Origin: Putridiphycobacter sp965230485
Lineage (GTDB): Bacteria > Bacteroidota > Bacteroidia > Flavobacteriales_D > Crocinitomicaceae
Length of the DNA stretch: 64,000 nucleotides
NCBI GenBank assembly: GCA_965230485.1
Contig: CBDDLA010000001.1
Coordinates: 1,302,001-1,366,000, forward strand
Direction of reading: 5' to 3'
The notes below the pieces were generated by a model. It saw only the letters and a list, made by a program, of their open reading frames with translations, searched no databases and was not told where the DNA came from. Below, piece after piece: positions 25,994 to 35,753 of the stretch (position 1 is the stretch's first letter; each line of letters starts with the position of its first letter). The translations under genes were made by a program, and so were the position numbers.

Positions 25994-27984
25994 AAAATAG
26001 CACTCCACAAAAAGAACGGCATTTTCACTCCTATAATAGTAGTGGTGAAATAGAATGTTGTCATCTTGATGAAAAAATTACTAAAATGGCGAGCGAAACA
26101 CAAAAAGAGAAGAATAAAAAACACTCGCACGTTCTAAAACCTTACTTACCTTCAATTATTTCATTCACATTGTTAATGACAGCAATCGCCTTTGATAATC
26201 TGATTAATGTAAATTGGTATAACAAATACATGCGTTTAGGTCTCTATATTTTAGCCTATGCGCCTGTTGCCATTCCGGTAATAAGAGATGCTTGGAAAGC
26301 AACCTTAAAAAAAGATCTATTTTCAGAATTTACGCTAATGGTTATTGCAACGCTTGGCGCCTTCTACATTGGTGAATACCCTGAAGGTGTTGCAGTCATG
26401 CTTTTTTATGCAGTTGGTGAGTTGTTTCAATCCGCAGCTGTGCGCAAAGCCAAAAAAAACATTAAAGCTCTTTTAGATTTAAGACCAGAGACTGCAAACG
26501 TTATTAAAGGAGACAAAGTTGTACAGGTGGTTCCCGAGTCAGTGCAAATTGGAGAAGTAATTCAGGTACGCTCAGGAGAAAAAGTTCCGCTTGATGGAAT
26601 ATTATTATCTGACCAAGCCATATTAAACACAGCCGCATTAACTGGTGAAAGTGTTCCTGCAGAATTACAAAATGAAGCGGAAATACTTGCCGGAATGATA
26701 AATGAAGGACCTGTGATAGAAATTCATGTCACGAAAGCTTATGCTGACAGTTCTTTATCCAGAATACTCGAGTTGGTTGAAAATGCCTCATCACAAAAAG
26801 CGCCAACCGAACTTTTTATCAGAAAGTTTGCCCGAATCTATACACCAATTGTGGTAGGCTTAGCCGCCGCACTTACTTTTCTACCATTTTTCTTTGTTGA
26901 CGATTATATTTTCAATGTTTGGCTGTACAGAGCGTTGATATTTCTGGTAATCTCCTGTCCATGTGCATTAGTCATTTCTATTCCACTCGGATATTTTGGC
27001 GGCATTGGAGCTGCTTCTAAAAATGGCATTTTATTTAAAGGGTCAAATTACCTTGAGGCTTTTACAAAGGTGAATACGGTTGTGATGGATAAAACTGGAA
27101 CCTTAACCAAAGGCATCTTTCAGGTAGAAAAAATAGAAACAGTTGAGTTGAACGAAAATGATTTTTTAAACCTTGTGGCTGCCGTTGAAAAGAACTCAAC
27201 GCATCCAATCGCTAAAGCCATTGTTGAAGCTTCGGATAAAAATGCTCTCTTTTCAGTAAATGATGTCAACGAAATAGCGGGACATGGTATTGAAGCTGTT
27301 TACAATCACCAAAAGATTTTGGTAGGTAATCCTCGTTTGCTTCAAAAGTATGACATCTCCTATCCCAAAAAAATTGATACCATTATTGAAAGTATTGTTG
27401 TGGTGGCTTTAGACGGCGCATACAGCGGTTATATAACGGTTTCCGACCAAATAAAAGCAGATGCTAAAAATGCTATTGAAGAATTGAAAAAGCAAAACAT
27501 TACGCCCATCATGCTCTCTGGCGATAAACAAAGTATCGTCTCCAAAGTGGCAAATATTCTAAGTATTAGTCAAGCGTTTGGCGGATTATTGCCACAAGAT
27601 AAGGTGAACAAAGTACAGGAAATCAAAACAGATGTAAGTAAGGTGGTAGCTTTTGTTGGTGACGGCATTAATGATGCTCCGGTATTGGCATTAAGTGATG
27701 TTGGCGTGGCTATGGGAGCCATGGGAAGTGATGCTGCCGTAGAAACTGCGGATGTTGTAATTCAAACTGACCATCCTTCAAAAATCAATACGGCAATAGC
27801 CATCAGTAAAGCCACTAAAAAAATTGTCATTCAAAATATCATTCTTGCTTTTGGAGTAAAACTGATTGTGTTGATTTTAGGAGCTGGTGGATTAGCCACC
27901 ATGTGGGAAGCTGTGTTTGCGGATGTGGGCGTAGCTTTATTAGCTATTTTGAATGCCATAAGAATACAGCGGATGAAATTTTGA
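25984..27984 (+). CDS. zntA: Zn/Cd/Pb-type P1B ATPase
   Basis: The protein has 666 residues. A His-rich N-terminal segment (~1-45, with ECCHLDEK) replaces the usual HMA domain. The transport motif SCPCALVIS is in the sixth membrane segment, DKTGTLTKG carries the phosphorylated Asp, the actuator motif is TGES, and the hinge is VAFVGDGINDAPVLALSDVGVAMG. These features suit the P1B-2 class exporting Zn, Cd or Pb from the cytoplasm. It probably works with the CzcA-TolC system, which removes the same ions from the periplasm. It ends 8 bases from the convergent peroxidase gene. Confidence 0.9.
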   Translation: MDLKNSTPQKERHFHSYNSSGEIECCHLDEKITKMASETQKEKNKKHSHVLKPYLPSIISFTLLMTAIAFDNLINVNWYNKYMRLGLYILAYAPVAIPVIRDAWKATLKKDLFSEFTLMVIATLGAFYIGEYPEGVAVMLFYAVGELFQSAAVRKAKKNIKALLDLRPETANVIKGDKVVQVVPESVQIGEVIQVRSGEKVPLDGILLSDQAILNTAALTGESVPAELQNEAEILAGMINEGPVIEIHVTKAYADSSLSRILELVENASSQKAPTELFIRKFARIYTPIVVGLAAALTFLPFFFVDDYIFNVWLYRALIFLVISCPCALVISIPLGYFGGIGAASKNGILFKGSNYLEAFTKVNTVVMDKTGTLTKGIFQVEKIETVELNENDFLNLVAAVEKNSTHPIAKAIVEASDKNALFSVNDVNEIAGHGIEAVYNHQKILVGNPRLLQKYDISYPKKIDTIIESIVVVALDGAYSGYITVSDQIKADAKNAIEELKKQNITPIMLSGDKQSIVSKVANILSISQAFGGLLPQDKVNKVQEIKTDVSKVVAFVGDGINDAPVLALSDVGVAMGAMGSDAAVETADVVIQTDHPSKINTAIAISKATKKIVIQNIILAFGVKLIVLILGAGGLATMWEAVFADVGVALLAILNAIRIQRMKF

Positions 27985-27992
27985 TTAATTTT

Positions 27993-29024
27993 TTAGAAAG
28001 GGCTTTTAAAATCTGGATTATTAATGAAATCAGTATCTGTTAGGCATTTCAAAAAATTGACGAGATCATGTTTTTCCTTTTTTGAAAGTTGGAAAGGCTT
28101 TAGTTTATCGCTTTTATTTGGATGATTCTTACCACCAGTTTGATAATGATCAACTACTTCTTCTAAAGTTGCAATGCTGCCATCATGCATGTAAGGTGCT
28201 GTTAACTCAATATTGCGCAACGTAGGAACTTTAAACATTGCCCTATCTTGTTCTAGCTTGGTTACTCTCATCCTACCAGTATCGGTATAAACTTTATACA
28301 ATCCATTGTTTTGGGTAGAGAAGTTTGTAAAGTTGAATCCAGAATGGCATGAAGCACACTCTAGTTCATTAAAAAAGAGGTTCATTCCCCTTTTTTCTGA
28401 ACGATCCATCACATTTTTTCCTTGATAGGCCTGCTGATCAAATTTTGAATTCCCACTAATTAATGTTCGTTCAAATGAGGAGATTGATCTGGTGATGACG
28501 AAGGGATCAATCTCTCGATTATATGCTTGACGACTCAAATTAGAGTAGAGGCTGTCATTAGCTAGCTTTTCGCTGATTTCTACAATATTGTTTGCAAATT
28601 CTGCATGTTCCTCAATTGGAACGAGTACTTGCATTTCTAATGTTTTTAAAAATCCATCAAACAATAGGGTTGGATTGTAAGCTACATTGGTTAAAGTGGG
28701 CGCATTTCTCATAGCTAATCTGCCTTCAACTCCAGGACTTATAGCTCTATTGTCAGCAAACCCTAAACTTTGGTTATGACAGCTAGCGCATGAAATTGAA
28801 CTATCAACCGATAAAATGGGATCATAAAATAACCTTCTTCCCAATTCTATACGTTCTTTTGTCAACTGATTATTCTCTGGTATGACAGGTTCAGGAAATC
28901 CTTCAGGTAATTTCAAAACATAAGGTTCTATCTTGTCATGCTGAAACGTTTCTGAAATAAATCCAAAACATATGATCGATAATAGAATTAATATAATTGG
29001 TTTTATAATTTTCACCTGTTGCAA
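27993..29024 (-). CDS. Di-haem cytochrome c peroxidase / MauG-family protein
   Basis: A 343-residue protein with an N-terminal export segment (ILILLSIICFGFIS). It has two CxxCH haem c sites, CASCHNQ at about 80 and CASCHSG at about 215, plus MRNAPTLTNVAYN and APYMHDGSIATLEEVVDHY. It is paralogous to 41263-42354, down to the shared ending (NNPxxKSPF). It closes the leftward copper cluster, overlapping the stress-protein gene by 13 bases. Possible roles are peroxide removal or oxidative modification of a copper-binding partner; the substrate is unknown. Confidence 0.87.
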   Translation of the reverse strand: MQQVKIIKPIILILLSIICFGFISETFQHDKIEPYVLKLPEGFPEPVIPENNQLTKERIELGRRLFYDPILSVDSSISCASCHNQSLGFADNRAISPGVEGRLAMRNAPTLTNVAYNPTLLFDGFLKTLEMQVLVPIEEHAEFANNIVEISEKLANDSLYSNLSRQAYNREIDPFVITRSISSFERTLISGNSKFDQQAYQGKNVMDRSEKRGMNLFFNELECASCHSGFNFTNFSTQNNGLYKVYTDTGRMRVTKLEQDRAMFKVPTLRNIELTAPYMHDGSIATLEEVVDHYQTGGKNHPNKSDKLKPFQLSKKEKHDLVNFLKCLTDTDFINNPDFKSPF

Positions 29025-29788
29025 ATGAGTAAAGTTGGTAATGCTGTCGTTTCTAAATCTAAAGGTTCTAAACCATTATTTAGTTCTCTTATAACAATGT
29101 CTGCTCCGTATAAATCTATAATTTCTTCAAGACCTTCATTGATTGTGTCGGCGTAAAATATGGATATTTTAGTTTTACTCAAAGCATAATTATTAATCAA
29201 TTGTTTCATATTTCTAATACTGATGGCAGAGCTTTCGTGCGTAGCTTCCGTGTTTATAAAAATCAAGTTCAGAGAAAATTCTGGTAATTCTAGTAACCTA
29301 CCTAAAAAATAAGAAGTCGCCTCTGATTTCGTTTTAAAATCAGCATGAAAAATACCATAACTTAATGCTTCTATTTTTAACTCTTTATCGATAACTAGCG
29401 TGTTCATACTATTCTTTGTAATAAAATCTCTAGTTGCTTTATCCATTAAGGTTTTACGGCATGTTAAAACTACAGAACTTTCGTTATATTCTAAATGCTG
29501 ACTGATTTCTTTCCCTTCATAAAAGAGGAGGTCTTTTGACGACTCAATATCCATTGATCTTGAGTCGTTTAGCCAAGCATCCATTTTTTGTTTTGCCAAG
29601 TTAATTTCTTTCTTTTCATCTGGATATTTGTCTCTACTGCTTCTGCCTAATTTATCCCAATTTTCTGGTGCTTTTATGACATAAATGAACCGCATATCTG
29701 AATCGAAAAACAATGCTAAATTTGCAGCTGATCTTAGTAAAGAATCACCTCCGCTAAGCTCATTGATAATTACAATTATTGATTTCAT
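29012..29788 (-). CDS. Universal-stress-protein-like protein of copper cluster
   Basis: The start at 29788 (MKSIIVIINELSGG) is chosen over an upstream frame extension because UspA folds begin with this beta strand. The 258-residue length fits two degenerate Usp-like halves (first ~1-130, second starting LSYGIFHADFKTKSEATSYFLGRLLEL). No clear ATP-binding G-x2-G-x9-G motif is seen, so it may not bind nucleotide. It is cotranscribed between CusB and the peroxidase. Confidence 0.65.
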   Translation of the reverse strand: MKSIIVIINELSGGDSLLRSAANLALFFDSDMRFIYVIKAPENWDKLGRSSRDKYPDEKKEINLAKQKMDAWLNDSRSMDIESSKDLLFYEGKEISQHLEYNESSVVLTCRKTLMDKATRDFITKNSMNTLVIDKELKIEALSYGIFHADFKTKSEATSYFLGRLLELPEFSLNLIFINTEATHESSAISIRNMKQLINNYALSKTKISIFYADTINEGLEEIIDLYGADIVIRELNNGLEPLDLETTALPTLLICNR

Positions 29789-29808
29789 AATAGGGTTTTT
29801 ATTATTCG

Positions 29809-31557
29809 TTAAAAGGACAATTGCTGTTTTACCTCTCCACAATTGAGCATTTTTTGTCCGTAATAAGGATTTTTAACTTCTTTTTCCATGCTTAGCCAAG
29901 AACCTCCCTCTTTATTGTAGGTCATGGGACAAAACATCTCGTAGGAACTATCACCTATTCCAAATGCTTTGGTAACCTCAATGATGGGTACTGAAAGGTT
30001 CCTGAATTCTTTTCTTTGGATGGCAATATTAGGTGCGTCAAAAATTCGCTGACTTTGCTCTTCTATAACCATTGATTTTTTCATCCAAAAGAGATGTGCA
30101 TCTCCTTTTACTAAATTCATATCAACTTTTTTTAGCTGACTTAACAGTAGTTTAGCTCCGTTTTTAGCCATCTTCATTTCTCCACTAACAAGGGCATTTT
30201 TGACCGTAAAATAGTGGTTGTTCATTTCATTCAATTGGGCTTTAAATGCTTCAGGAGTAGTTTTAATGAAATTAGGGACGGTACCTTGTTCATCTGCTGA
30301 TTGATCAGTCAACCGATTCATCATGCTGGCTTGATTGTTTAATTGTGCAGAGGCATCAATTACAAATGCGCCATGTGTTACCACCTGTTCGCCTGATTTT
30401 AAACCCGATTTGATGGCATAATTATTACCTATAGAAGGGCCTAACACCACTTCTCGGTATTCAAATGAGGGAATCTTTGTGTTTTCCAGTTGAACATACA
30501 CTACAGATCGTGTGCCTGTCCACATTACAGCAGATTTTGGGACGATCAAATCAGAACTTTCATCTATAGTCCCCTTCAATTGGCCTTTCACAAACATTTC
30601 AGGTTTGAGCTTAGCCGTTCTATTAGAAATTTCAGCCCTAATTTTAGTAGTTCTGGTTTGGGTATTGATTATAGGATCAATAAAAGCCACATTAGACTTG
30701 TAGCTAATACCAGGGTCGGCAATAGTTGAAAACGTAATGACATCCCCAACTTTTACATCCCGAATATCTTGCTCATAAACGTCAAAAACAACCCACACGT
30801 CGTTTAGGTTTTGAATGTCAAATAAGACTTCGCCTTCTCCTATATAATCACCGACAGATACGTGCCGCTTATTGACTACGCCTGAATGACCTGCATATAT
30901 ATTAAACGTTTCTTTTACCTCATTTGAGGCTAGGATTTCATCAATTTGTTCATCTGTTATTTTCCAATATTTTAGCTTATTTCTAGTTGCTTCAAAAAGT
31001 TGAGGCTGACTTTCTTTCATTTTTTCTGCTTCTAAGAGTTCTTTTTGAGCTGTAATTAATAACGGAGAATAAAGTGCTGCAATTCGTTGACCTTTCTGTA
31101 CTTTTTCACCTGTAAAACTCACGTATAGCTTCTCTATTCGACCAGGAATATGCGTCACCAAACTGGCTGAATTTGATTCATTCACCTCCACTTTTCCAGA
31201 GAGTTCTAAATTTGAATTTTGTTGATTTTCTGAAACGACTTTAGTGGTTTGAATCTGTGAAATTTTCACAGCTTCGTCAGACATTTCCAGCACATAGGGA
31301 TGACTACTTGTGTTCTCAGTCAATGGAATTAAATCCATGCCACAAATCGGGCAAGCACCAGGCTCATCTTTTCTGATTTGGGGATGCATAGAACACGTCC
31401 AAATTTGGTCAGCACTTTCAGTCACAGCATGATCATGTTTTGAGTGATCCGTTGATTGTTCAGTTTCACCTTTACTAAAAAACAGCCATCCTAAAAAGAG
31501 TCCCAAAATTAAAGCGGATGCTATGCCAATAATTGCGGTTTTATTTTTCATTTTCAA
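29809..31557 (-). CDS. cusB: CusB-type periplasmic adaptor with heavy-metal-binding domain
   Basis: The 582-residue protein has one N-terminal membrane anchor (AIIGIASALILGLFLGWLFF), then His-rich sequence and a heavy-metal-binding domain with CSMHP and CPICGMDL (~55-80). The adaptor core has HIPGRIEKLYVSFTGEKVQKGQ and YAGHSGVVNKRHVSVGDYIGEG. An extra C-terminal ~180 residues carry MFCPMTYNKEGGSWLSM, a second copper-binding region of the DUF3347 kind. It overlaps the DUF305 gene by 17 bases. It would deliver Cu(I)/Ag(I) to CusA. Confidence 0.88.
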   Translation of the reverse strand: MKMKNKTAIIGIASALILGLFLGWLFFSKGETEQSTDHSKHDHAVTESADQIWTCSMHPQIRKDEPGACPICGMDLIPLTENTSSHPYVLEMSDEAVKISQIQTTKVVSENQQNSNLELSGKVEVNESNSASLVTHIPGRIEKLYVSFTGEKVQKGQRIAALYSPLLITAQKELLEAEKMKESQPQLFEATRNKLKYWKITDEQIDEILASNEVKETFNIYAGHSGVVNKRHVSVGDYIGEGEVLFDIQNLNDVWVVFDVYEQDIRDVKVGDVITFSTIADPGISYKSNVAFIDPIINTQTRTTKIRAEISNRTAKLKPEMFVKGQLKGTIDESSDLIVPKSAVMWTGTRSVVYVQLENTKIPSFEYREVVLGPSIGNNYAIKSGLKSGEQVVTHGAFVIDASAQLNNQASMMNRLTDQSADEQGTVPNFIKTTPEAFKAQLNEMNNHYFTVKNALVSGEMKMAKNGAKLLLSQLKKVDMNLVKGDAHLFWMKKSMVIEEQSQRIFDAPNIAIQRKEFRNLSVPIIEVTKAFGIGDSSYEMFCPMTYNKEGGSWLSMEKEVKNPYYGQKMLNCGEVKQQLSF

Positions 31558-31999
31558 GGCGATTAATCATGTCTTTCATCTGCGTAATTTCTTTTTTTTG
31601 AGCTTCAATAATATCATCTGCGAGTTGCTGTACTTCTGGGTCCTCAAAATTGGCATTTGAACTGGTAAGGATAGCGGATGAATGGTGCGGTATCATAGCT
31701 TTCATCCATTGAATATCACCGATTCCTGATTGTGTTCTTAAACCAAATAGTGAGCCGCTGAAAATGAGAACTGAAGCAACGACAATACTGATATTTACCT
31801 TCTTATTTTTATACATGTTCCGCATGAATAGAAGCATGAATACAGCCATTGGCGCTACCATTAAAAAGGTCATATATGTTCGAGTCATACTTAACATTAC
31901 ATGGTCAAACTGAAAAGCGTTTAAGAACATAACTACATACATGATCACAAATGAGATGACCATCATTAAACCGAATTTTTTGTAATTTGAATTTTTCAT
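31541..31999 (-). CDS. DUF305-family membrane protein
   Basis: A 152-residue protein with three hydrophobic segments and a C-terminal soluble part. The DUF305 signature is MKAMIPHHSSAI followed by AQKKEITQMKDMI. Members are linked to copper handling in Bacteroidota; the His pair and Met residues could bind Cu. It lies between copA and cusB, overlapping the latter. Confidence 0.85.
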   Translation of the reverse strand: MKNSNYKKFGLMMVISFVIMYVVMFLNAFQFDHVMLSMTRTYMTFLMVAPMAVFMLLFMRNMYKNKKVNISIVVASVLIFSGSLFGLRTQSGIGDIQWMKAMIPHHSSAILTSSNANFEDPEVQQLADDIIEAQKKEITQMKDMINRLENEK

Positions 32000-32021
32000 A
32001 TTATTTGTTTTTTTTAATTTG

Positions 32022-34496
32022 TTATTTTATACTTTGTGTTCTAAGCCTGAGTGCATTTGCAATGACAGAAACGGAACTGAAACTCATAGCAAGCGCTGCA
32101 ATCATAGGCGAAAGCAGTAATCCGAAAAATGGAAAGAGCAGGCCTGCTGCAATTGGAATCCCGAGAGTATTATAGGCTAGCGCAAAAAATAGATTTTGTT
32201 TGATATTCTTCATCACCTTATGACCGAGTGTTCTTGCTTTTACAATGCCTTGTAAATCTCCTTTTACTAGTGTGACATCTGAACTCTCTATCGCTACATC
32301 AGTACCTGTCCCCATAGCGATTCCAACATCTGCAAGTGCAAGCGCAGGTGCATCATTAATACCATCACCCGCCATAGCAACCATCTTTTTTTGTTCTTGT
32401 AATGCTTTGACTTTGTTGAGCTTGTCTTCAGGTAAACAGTCTGCAAAAAATTCATCTAAATCAACTTCTTTAGCTACAGCTTTTGCCGTGTAGGCATTAT
32501 CACCAGTCATCATTATGACTTGAATCCCTTTTTCTTTTAAAGCTTTAATGGCTGTTTGGCTGGATGGTTTAATCGCATCTGAGATCACTACAAACCCAAC
32601 TAATTCATTGTTAATCGCAATTAAAGGCACTGTTTTACCTTTTTCCTGTTCTGCTTTTGATCGGTCTGCAATTTCACCTTCTACTTGAATGGAGTGTTCT
32701 GACATCAATTTTTCATTGCCAACTAGAACAATTTTATCATTGATAATGGCCTTGACACCCATGCCTGTTATGGAGTCAAAATCATCAATTTTTAAAGGAC
32801 TGATCTCGTTTTTTTCAGCAAACAGAACCGTGGCCTCTGCTAATGGATGTTCACTTTGACTGTTGACCGAAGCCACAAACTGAATAAGATCATCTGAGGT
32901 ATAATTTGAGGTTGATACCACTTCTTGTACAGATGGCTTTCCTTCTGTTATGGTTCCTGTTTTATCAATGATCAGCACATCTACCTTGTTCAATTTTTCG
33001 AGTGATTCCGCATTCTTGATCAAGACACCTTCTTGTGCTCCTTTTCCTACACCAACCATTACTGACATAGGAGTTGCTAATCCTAAGGCACAAGGACAAG
33101 CTATGATTAAAACTGCAATGGCATTTACAAAGGCGTAAACAAGTGTTGGTTCAGGACCAAGAAACTTCCATAGAATAAAAGTGATAATAGAAATGACGAT
33201 TACCACTGGCACGAAATACCCTGAAATTTTATCTGCTAAATTCTGTATGGGTGCTTTGCTTCGGCTGGCACTATTTACCATGTGAATGATTTGAGACAAT
33301 AAGGTATCTGACCCTACCTTTTCTGCTTTCATGACAAATGATTGCTTACCATTAATAGTGCCTGATGTCACCTGGTCTTCTTTTTCTTTGTCAACTGGAA
33401 TGGGTTCTCCGGTAATCATTGATTCGTCAATAGAACTTTTACCTTCTGTGATCACGCCATCAACTGGAATTTTATCGCCTGGTTTAACCCTTAGCAGGTC
33501 TCCTATTTTGATGTCGTCAATGCTGATTTCTTTTTCTTCACCGTCTTCAATTCTAACCGCTTTGTTTGGGGCTAGCTTCAACAATTCTTTCACGGCATTA
33601 TTTGTTTTGCTATGCGCTTTAGCCTCTAATAATTGACCCAATAATACCAGCGTTAGTATAACTGTGGCTGCTTCAAAATAAACGTGAACCGTACCGAAAT
33701 CTGTTTTAAAATCACTCGGAAATAGATTTGGAAAAACCAAACCAAACAAACTAAACAACCAAGCCACACCAGCACCTATACCAATTAGGGTAAACATATT
33801 AAGGTTCATTGTTTTGATGGAGGTATAGGCACGCTTAAAAAACATCCACGTGGCATAAAAAACAACCGGTATTGAAAGACCAAGCTGCAACCAATTCCAG
33901 TATTTAATGTGCATCAGGTCATAAAAAGGGTTGTTCTGAAGCATTTCAGACATAGCAATGAGGAAAATCGGGAGGGTAAAGGCTGTTGCAATGATGAATT
34001 TCTTTAATAACTTTTTATAGGTTTTTTGCTCAGCAGTTTCATTTGTTTCTTTGGGGACTAAATCCATCCCACATTTCGGGCAGGATCCTGGTGAATCCTT
34101 GACCACTTCAGGGTGCATAGGACAGGTATATTCTTCCTGGATTGAAGTAGAAACCTCAGCTACGAGATCCATCCCACAAACTGGACAATCCCCTGACTCA
34201 TCATAGGTTTTGTCGCCTTCACAATGCATGGGACAATAATAGGTGCCTTTAATTCCTTTCTCAGCTTTTTCTTTCTTTTCAACTGTTTCATCCATGGAAT
34301 GAATCATATAGTTAGAGCCTTCAAATTGTTTTTTTAGCTCATCTAGCTCAATATGTTCAGTCATCTCAATGATAGCTTTCCCTTCAGCTAAATCAATTTC
34401 AACCTGTTCAATTTGGTCTACTGCTTCCAGTGTTTTTTGGACATGATTCTTGCACCCATTGCAAGTCATTCCAGATATTTTATATGTATGTTTCAT
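32022..34496 (-). CDS. copA: CopA-type Cu(I)-exporting P1B ATPase
   Basis: The protein has 824 residues. An N-terminal HMA domain (GMTCNGC, Cys12 and Cys15) is followed by two heavy-metal-binding domains, each with a CPMH and a CPxCGMDL pair (~86-112 and ~120-146). The membrane core has ACPCALGLATP, DKTGTITEG with the phosphorylated Asp, TGEP and AMAGDGINDAPALALADVGIAMG. This is the P1B-1 copper class. It lies in the leftward copper operon 24 bases after the CusC-like gene. Confidence 0.93.
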   Translation of the reverse strand: MKHTYKISGMTCNGCKNHVQKTLEAVDQIEQVEIDLAEGKAIIEMTEHIELDELKKQFEGSNYMIHSMDETVEKKEKAEKGIKGTYYCPMHCEGDKTYDESGDCPVCGMDLVAEVSTSIQEEYTCPMHPEVVKDSPGSCPKCGMDLVPKETNETAEQKTYKKLLKKFIIATAFTLPIFLIAMSEMLQNNPFYDLMHIKYWNWLQLGLSIPVVFYATWMFFKRAYTSIKTMNLNMFTLIGIGAGVAWLFSLFGLVFPNLFPSDFKTDFGTVHVYFEAATVILTLVLLGQLLEAKAHSKTNNAVKELLKLAPNKAVRIEDGEEKEISIDDIKIGDLLRVKPGDKIPVDGVITEGKSSIDESMITGEPIPVDKEKEDQVTSGTINGKQSFVMKAEKVGSDTLLSQIIHMVNSASRSKAPIQNLADKISGYFVPVVIVISIITFILWKFLGPEPTLVYAFVNAIAVLIIACPCALGLATPMSVMVGVGKGAQEGVLIKNAESLEKLNKVDVLIIDKTGTITEGKPSVQEVVSTSNYTSDDLIQFVASVNSQSEHPLAEATVLFAEKNEISPLKIDDFDSITGMGVKAIINDKIVLVGNEKLMSEHSIQVEGEIADRSKAEQEKGKTVPLIAINNELVGFVVISDAIKPSSQTAIKALKEKGIQVIMMTGDNAYTAKAVAKEVDLDEFFADCLPEDKLNKVKALQEQKKMVAMAGDGINDAPALALADVGIAMGTGTDVAIESSDVTLVKGDLQGIVKARTLGHKVMKNIKQNLFFALAYNTLGIPIAAGLLFPFFGLLLSPMIAALAMSFSSVSVIANALRLRTQSIK

Positions 34497-34520
34497 TTGT
34501 TTTCTATTTTGATTTATTAT

Positions 34521-35753
34521 TTAGTAAGCGGTTAATTTCTCCACTTTTGCAACGGTTAGTTTGGTTTGTAGTTTTGCGTTCAAAATATGAATCTGATGCT
34601 TTAATAATTCAGTGTAGAGCTGAAGGATTTCATCAAAACTAGTTCCGCTACTACTGTATTTTGATAACAAGATTTCAATGGCGAGATTGGTGGTCTCAAT
34701 TTGTTTTTGATAAAAAGTAATTTGACTCAAATAGGTGTCATAATCAGTTTTCAGATTACTTAATTGGCGCATGATGATATCTTCAATAGCTTCTTGCTGA
34801 AAGGCAATGCTTTCTTGAATAAATGATTCCTCTTTTTGAATGGTATTGTTCCTTTTTTGATAGAGTGGAATGGTCAACATTACTTTCGGAATAAAAATAT
34901 CTCGTCCATTATTTAATGGGTTTGCGTCCGTTCGTGCGCCCACCAAACTGTAATCAATTCCTACCCCAAAATTGGGTGTATTCATTTTTTGACTCAGGAC
35001 TTGCCGACTTTCTGAGGCTAATGCTTCATGAGTCAACATGGCAATTTTAGGATGGTTTTGTAAGTTATTTCTAAAAGCAGTGGTATCGTAATTAAAGGTG
35101 GTGATCTCATTTGCATTTTCTGAAGGGATAATTTTATTATCTAATGGTGCTTTTATCAATTGGTTAATGATGGCGCTTAACTGCTTGTTTTCAAATTCAA
35201 CTTCCAGTATGTCCTGTGCTATTTTTTGCTGTTTCAGCTGCGCTCTATACACATCTGCCGTGGTAGTTGTTCCGCTCGTTACTTTTGATAATGAGATTTG
35301 TTCTAAAGCGACATATAAACTCAAATTCTCTCGTAATACGTTTATCTTTTCCAGATTAAAACGTAACGAATAATAGGCTTCTTTTAACTGATAAAACAGG
35401 TCTAACTTAAGTAAAGTAATGGCTTGATATTTCGCTTCAGACATTTCAATCATCACATTTTCTTTTGCTTTGAAAGTGCCAAACCATGGAAACATTTGAG
35501 ATGCACTCACCATGACGATCTGAGGTCCTAACCTTGTTTCAGGCCGTAAAATTGGAACGCCCAAGCCAATGGTAGGGTTGGATAACTGGCTTTCTTGTTG
35601 AATCCGTTCTTGAGCAGCCAAAAATTGGCTATTTAAAGCATTCAATTCTGGGTTTTTAGAAACCACTTCTTGAAGCAGTTCATCCAAATTTTGACTGAAT
35701 GAATTCAAGCAGCATAGTAAAAGTAGCATTGTGGTGAATAATCTATTTTTCAT
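34521..35753 (-). CDS. cusC: TolC-family outer-membrane channel (CusC-like)
   Basis: A 410-residue outer-membrane efflux protein with a signal peptide (MLLLLCCLNSFSQ) and two long helical hairpin repeats (LNALNSQFLAAQERIQQ and LYTELLKHQIHILNAKLQTKL). It overlaps the CusA gene by 11 bases. Unlike the Zn/Cd set, pump and channel are separate genes here. Confidence 0.87.
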   Translation of the reverse strand: MKNRLFTTMLLLLCCLNSFSQNLDELLQEVVSKNPELNALNSQFLAAQERIQQESQLSNPTIGLGVPILRPETRLGPQIVMVSASQMFPWFGTFKAKENVMIEMSEAKYQAITLLKLDLFYQLKEAYYSLRFNLEKINVLRENLSLYVALEQISLSKVTSGTTTTADVYRAQLKQQKIAQDILEVEFENKQLSAIINQLIKAPLDNKIIPSENANEITTFNYDTTAFRNNLQNHPKIAMLTHEALASESRQVLSQKMNTPNFGVGIDYSLVGARTDANPLNNGRDIFIPKVMLTIPLYQKRNNTIQKEESFIQESIAFQQEAIEDIIMRQLSNLKTDYDTYLSQITFYQKQIETTNLAIEILLSKYSSSGTSFDEILQLYTELLKHQIHILNAKLQTKLTVAKVEKLTAY